A stretch of 64,000 bases of DNA from Natronomonas salsuginis (GTDB taxonomy: Archaea > Halobacteriota > Halobacteria > Halobacteriales > Haloarculaceae). Under the pieces are notes generated by a model. It saw only the letters and a program-made list of their open reading frames with translations, ran no database searches and was not told where the DNA came from. A program made the position numbers and the translations under genes. How positions within the stretch are numbered: position 1 is the first letter of the stretch; every line of letters starts with the position of its first letter. Shown piece by piece: positions 63,132 to 64,000 of this stretch. The DNA is taken from NCBI RefSeq assembly GCF_005239135.1, contig NZ_QKNX01000005.1, positions 148,056 to 212,055 on the forward strand, written 5' to 3'.

Positions 63132-64000
63132 TTACGGTTCGCGGTTAGCAACCTGTTCTCGTGGGGCGAAACAGCCCTCACTACGGTCGAACAGGTGAAC
63201 CGCTGGCTGTGCCAACCAGCCGTTATCCCTATCACCGCCATCACAGGCGAGACTCGGGAGTACCTTTTGTCGAATATTCTCCGCACCGTTCACGTCCGCG
63301 TTCGCAACCGTATCACACTCCTCGCACACATACAACCCGCGTTCGACACGTTGGTTGTCATCGGTGTGGCCGCACGCTGAACACGACTTCGACGTATCGC
63401 GTTCCGACACCAACTCCACGTCGATGCCTTCGGCTTCCGCTTTGTAGTCGAGGAGCGTCGTGAAGCGGTCGAACGCCCACCCGTGCAAGTCCAGATTCCC
63501 GTGGTCGCCCCAATTCCGAGAGTCACCGTCCTTGTCGTCCTCACGGATGCCGCCGAGGTCGCCCACGACAAGCGTCCCGACACCTCGTTCGACACACTCC
63601 TCAACGATTGCTTTCGAGAGCGCGTGCAAGAAGTGCGTCCGACGACCCGTTCGCTTCCGGTCAAGACGAGTGGCTTCACGAGACGAGGAATCATCGCACT
63701 TGGCTTTCTTCCTCGTGAAGTAGTAGTCGTCCTCTTTGAGTGCGCCACCCGGATACAACACCGATTCACCGCCGAACGAGACGGCGGCGACGTTGCAAAT
63801 CCCGAGATCAACACCAGCCACATCGTCGCCCGGCGGTTCCGGGTCGATAGTGGTTCGACAGACGAATTGTAACCGCCACTCGTCTCGCTTGTAGACGGCC
63901 CGAACCTGTTGAATGTCCCACACGGTCAGGTCAACATCCGGGCGAGTCTGGTACTCGCACAGGATGAAGTCTGAACGATGTTCTTTGAGGTTACGGCCTC
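63132..64000 (-). CDS. tnpB: TnpB RNA-guided endonuclease (start beyond window edge)
   Basis: About 289 residues are visible; the frame stays open to position 64000. RuvC-I is DVAGVDLGICNVAAVSFGGE. The RuvC-II region is VGTLVVGDLGGI, with KTSCSACGHTDDNQRVERGL-like and CEECDTVA zinc pairs and the last Asp in NADVNGAENI. All motifs are intact. It is a different lineage from the copy at 38011 (shorter C-terminal linker) but shares its right-end sequence. The element has inserted at the 3' end of the MFS gene. Confidence 0.9.
   Translation of the reverse strand, partial: GRNLKEHRSDFILCEYQTRPDVDLTVWDIQQVRAVYKRDEWRLQFVCRTTIDPEPPGDDVAGVDLGICNVAAVSFGGESVLYPGGALKEDDYYFTRKKAKCDDSSSREATRLDRKRTGRRTHFLHALSKAIVEECVERGVGTLVVGDLGGIREDDKDGDSRNWGDHGNLDLHGWAFDRFTTLLDYKAEAEGIDVELVSERDTSKSCSACGHTDDNQRVERGLYVCEECDTVANADVNGAENIRQKVLPSLACDGGDRDNGWLAQPAVHLFDRSEGCFAPREQVANREP

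Overview
The window is haloarchaeal DNA. Most proteins are acidic, codon use in the older genes is GC-rich, and the hallmark genes are halophilic: a TRASH-domain Lrp regulator, an Orc1/Cdc6 gene with origin repeats, haloarchaeal HTH families and ISH-type transposases. Dense insertion sequences, a ParA partition locus, an origin and many broken genes point to a megaplasmid or a strongly plasmid-like genomic island. I cannot name the genus from sequence alone.

Layout. (1) 1-8.6 kb is a copper island: a CopA ATPase (cut by the window edge), a TRASH-domain regulator, a small copper chaperone, a CopB-type CPH ATPase, then a tightly overlapped set of an isoprenylcysteine-methyltransferase-like membrane protein, an AstE/AspA-like deacylase and SAM methyltransferases, ending in a DUF411 remnant. 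(2) 8.9-19 kb is IS-rich: an intact large DDE transposase, a broken ParA, an IS5-like element with perfect ends, 8-bp target duplication and an isoprenoid-synthase-like passenger gene, UspA, an IS6 relic, an alcohol dehydrogenase and a frameshifted TnpB. (3) 19-34.6 kb is plasmid backbone: a nucleosidase/deoxyribosyltransferase-like gene with a divergent regulator, a ParA plus partner partition operon with 13-bp iterons, a carotenoid oxygenase, an HTH/TumE-like/integrase operon, a broken ArdC-like protein, an AbiE-like pair with a broken toxin, a SWIM-finger protein and a DUF6788-like protein. Four copies of a TTAACCAACA...TGTTGGTTAA inverted pair occur in the window: one at 14.0 kb and three at 31.6-34.3 kb. 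(4) 34.6-38 kb is a replication origin: origin-recognition repeats on both sides of orc1/cdc6, a 26-bp perfect palindrome, and a family B polymerase gene that has lost its palm. (5) 38-40.8 kb has an intact TnpB and a second HTH/TumE-like module. (6) 40.8-63.1 kb is a more AT-rich region with a peptide ABC transporter (its operon split by debris), an apparently circularly permuted substrate-binding protein, an IclR regulator, a CocE-type hydrolase, a polysaccharide-deacetylase-family enzyme, a thioredoxin-like protein and an MFS transporter. It is interleaved with relics of transposases, a histidine kinase, an aldehyde dehydrogenase and an intron-containing tRNA-Arg. (7) The right edge is another TnpB element that supplies the stop codon of the MFS gene.

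How the genes may work together. The copper genes look like one metal-responsive regulon sharing an operator-like site. The partition and origin genes would maintain the replicon. The two HTH/TumE-like modules and the AbiE-like pair look like addiction or defence modules. The transporter, hydrolase, deacetylase, MFS and IclR genes look like a peptide or amide uptake and catabolism set, with GTTC-N9-GAAC sites as candidate IclR operators. Many accessory genes carry a single in-frame stop or frameshift, which indicates relaxed selection.
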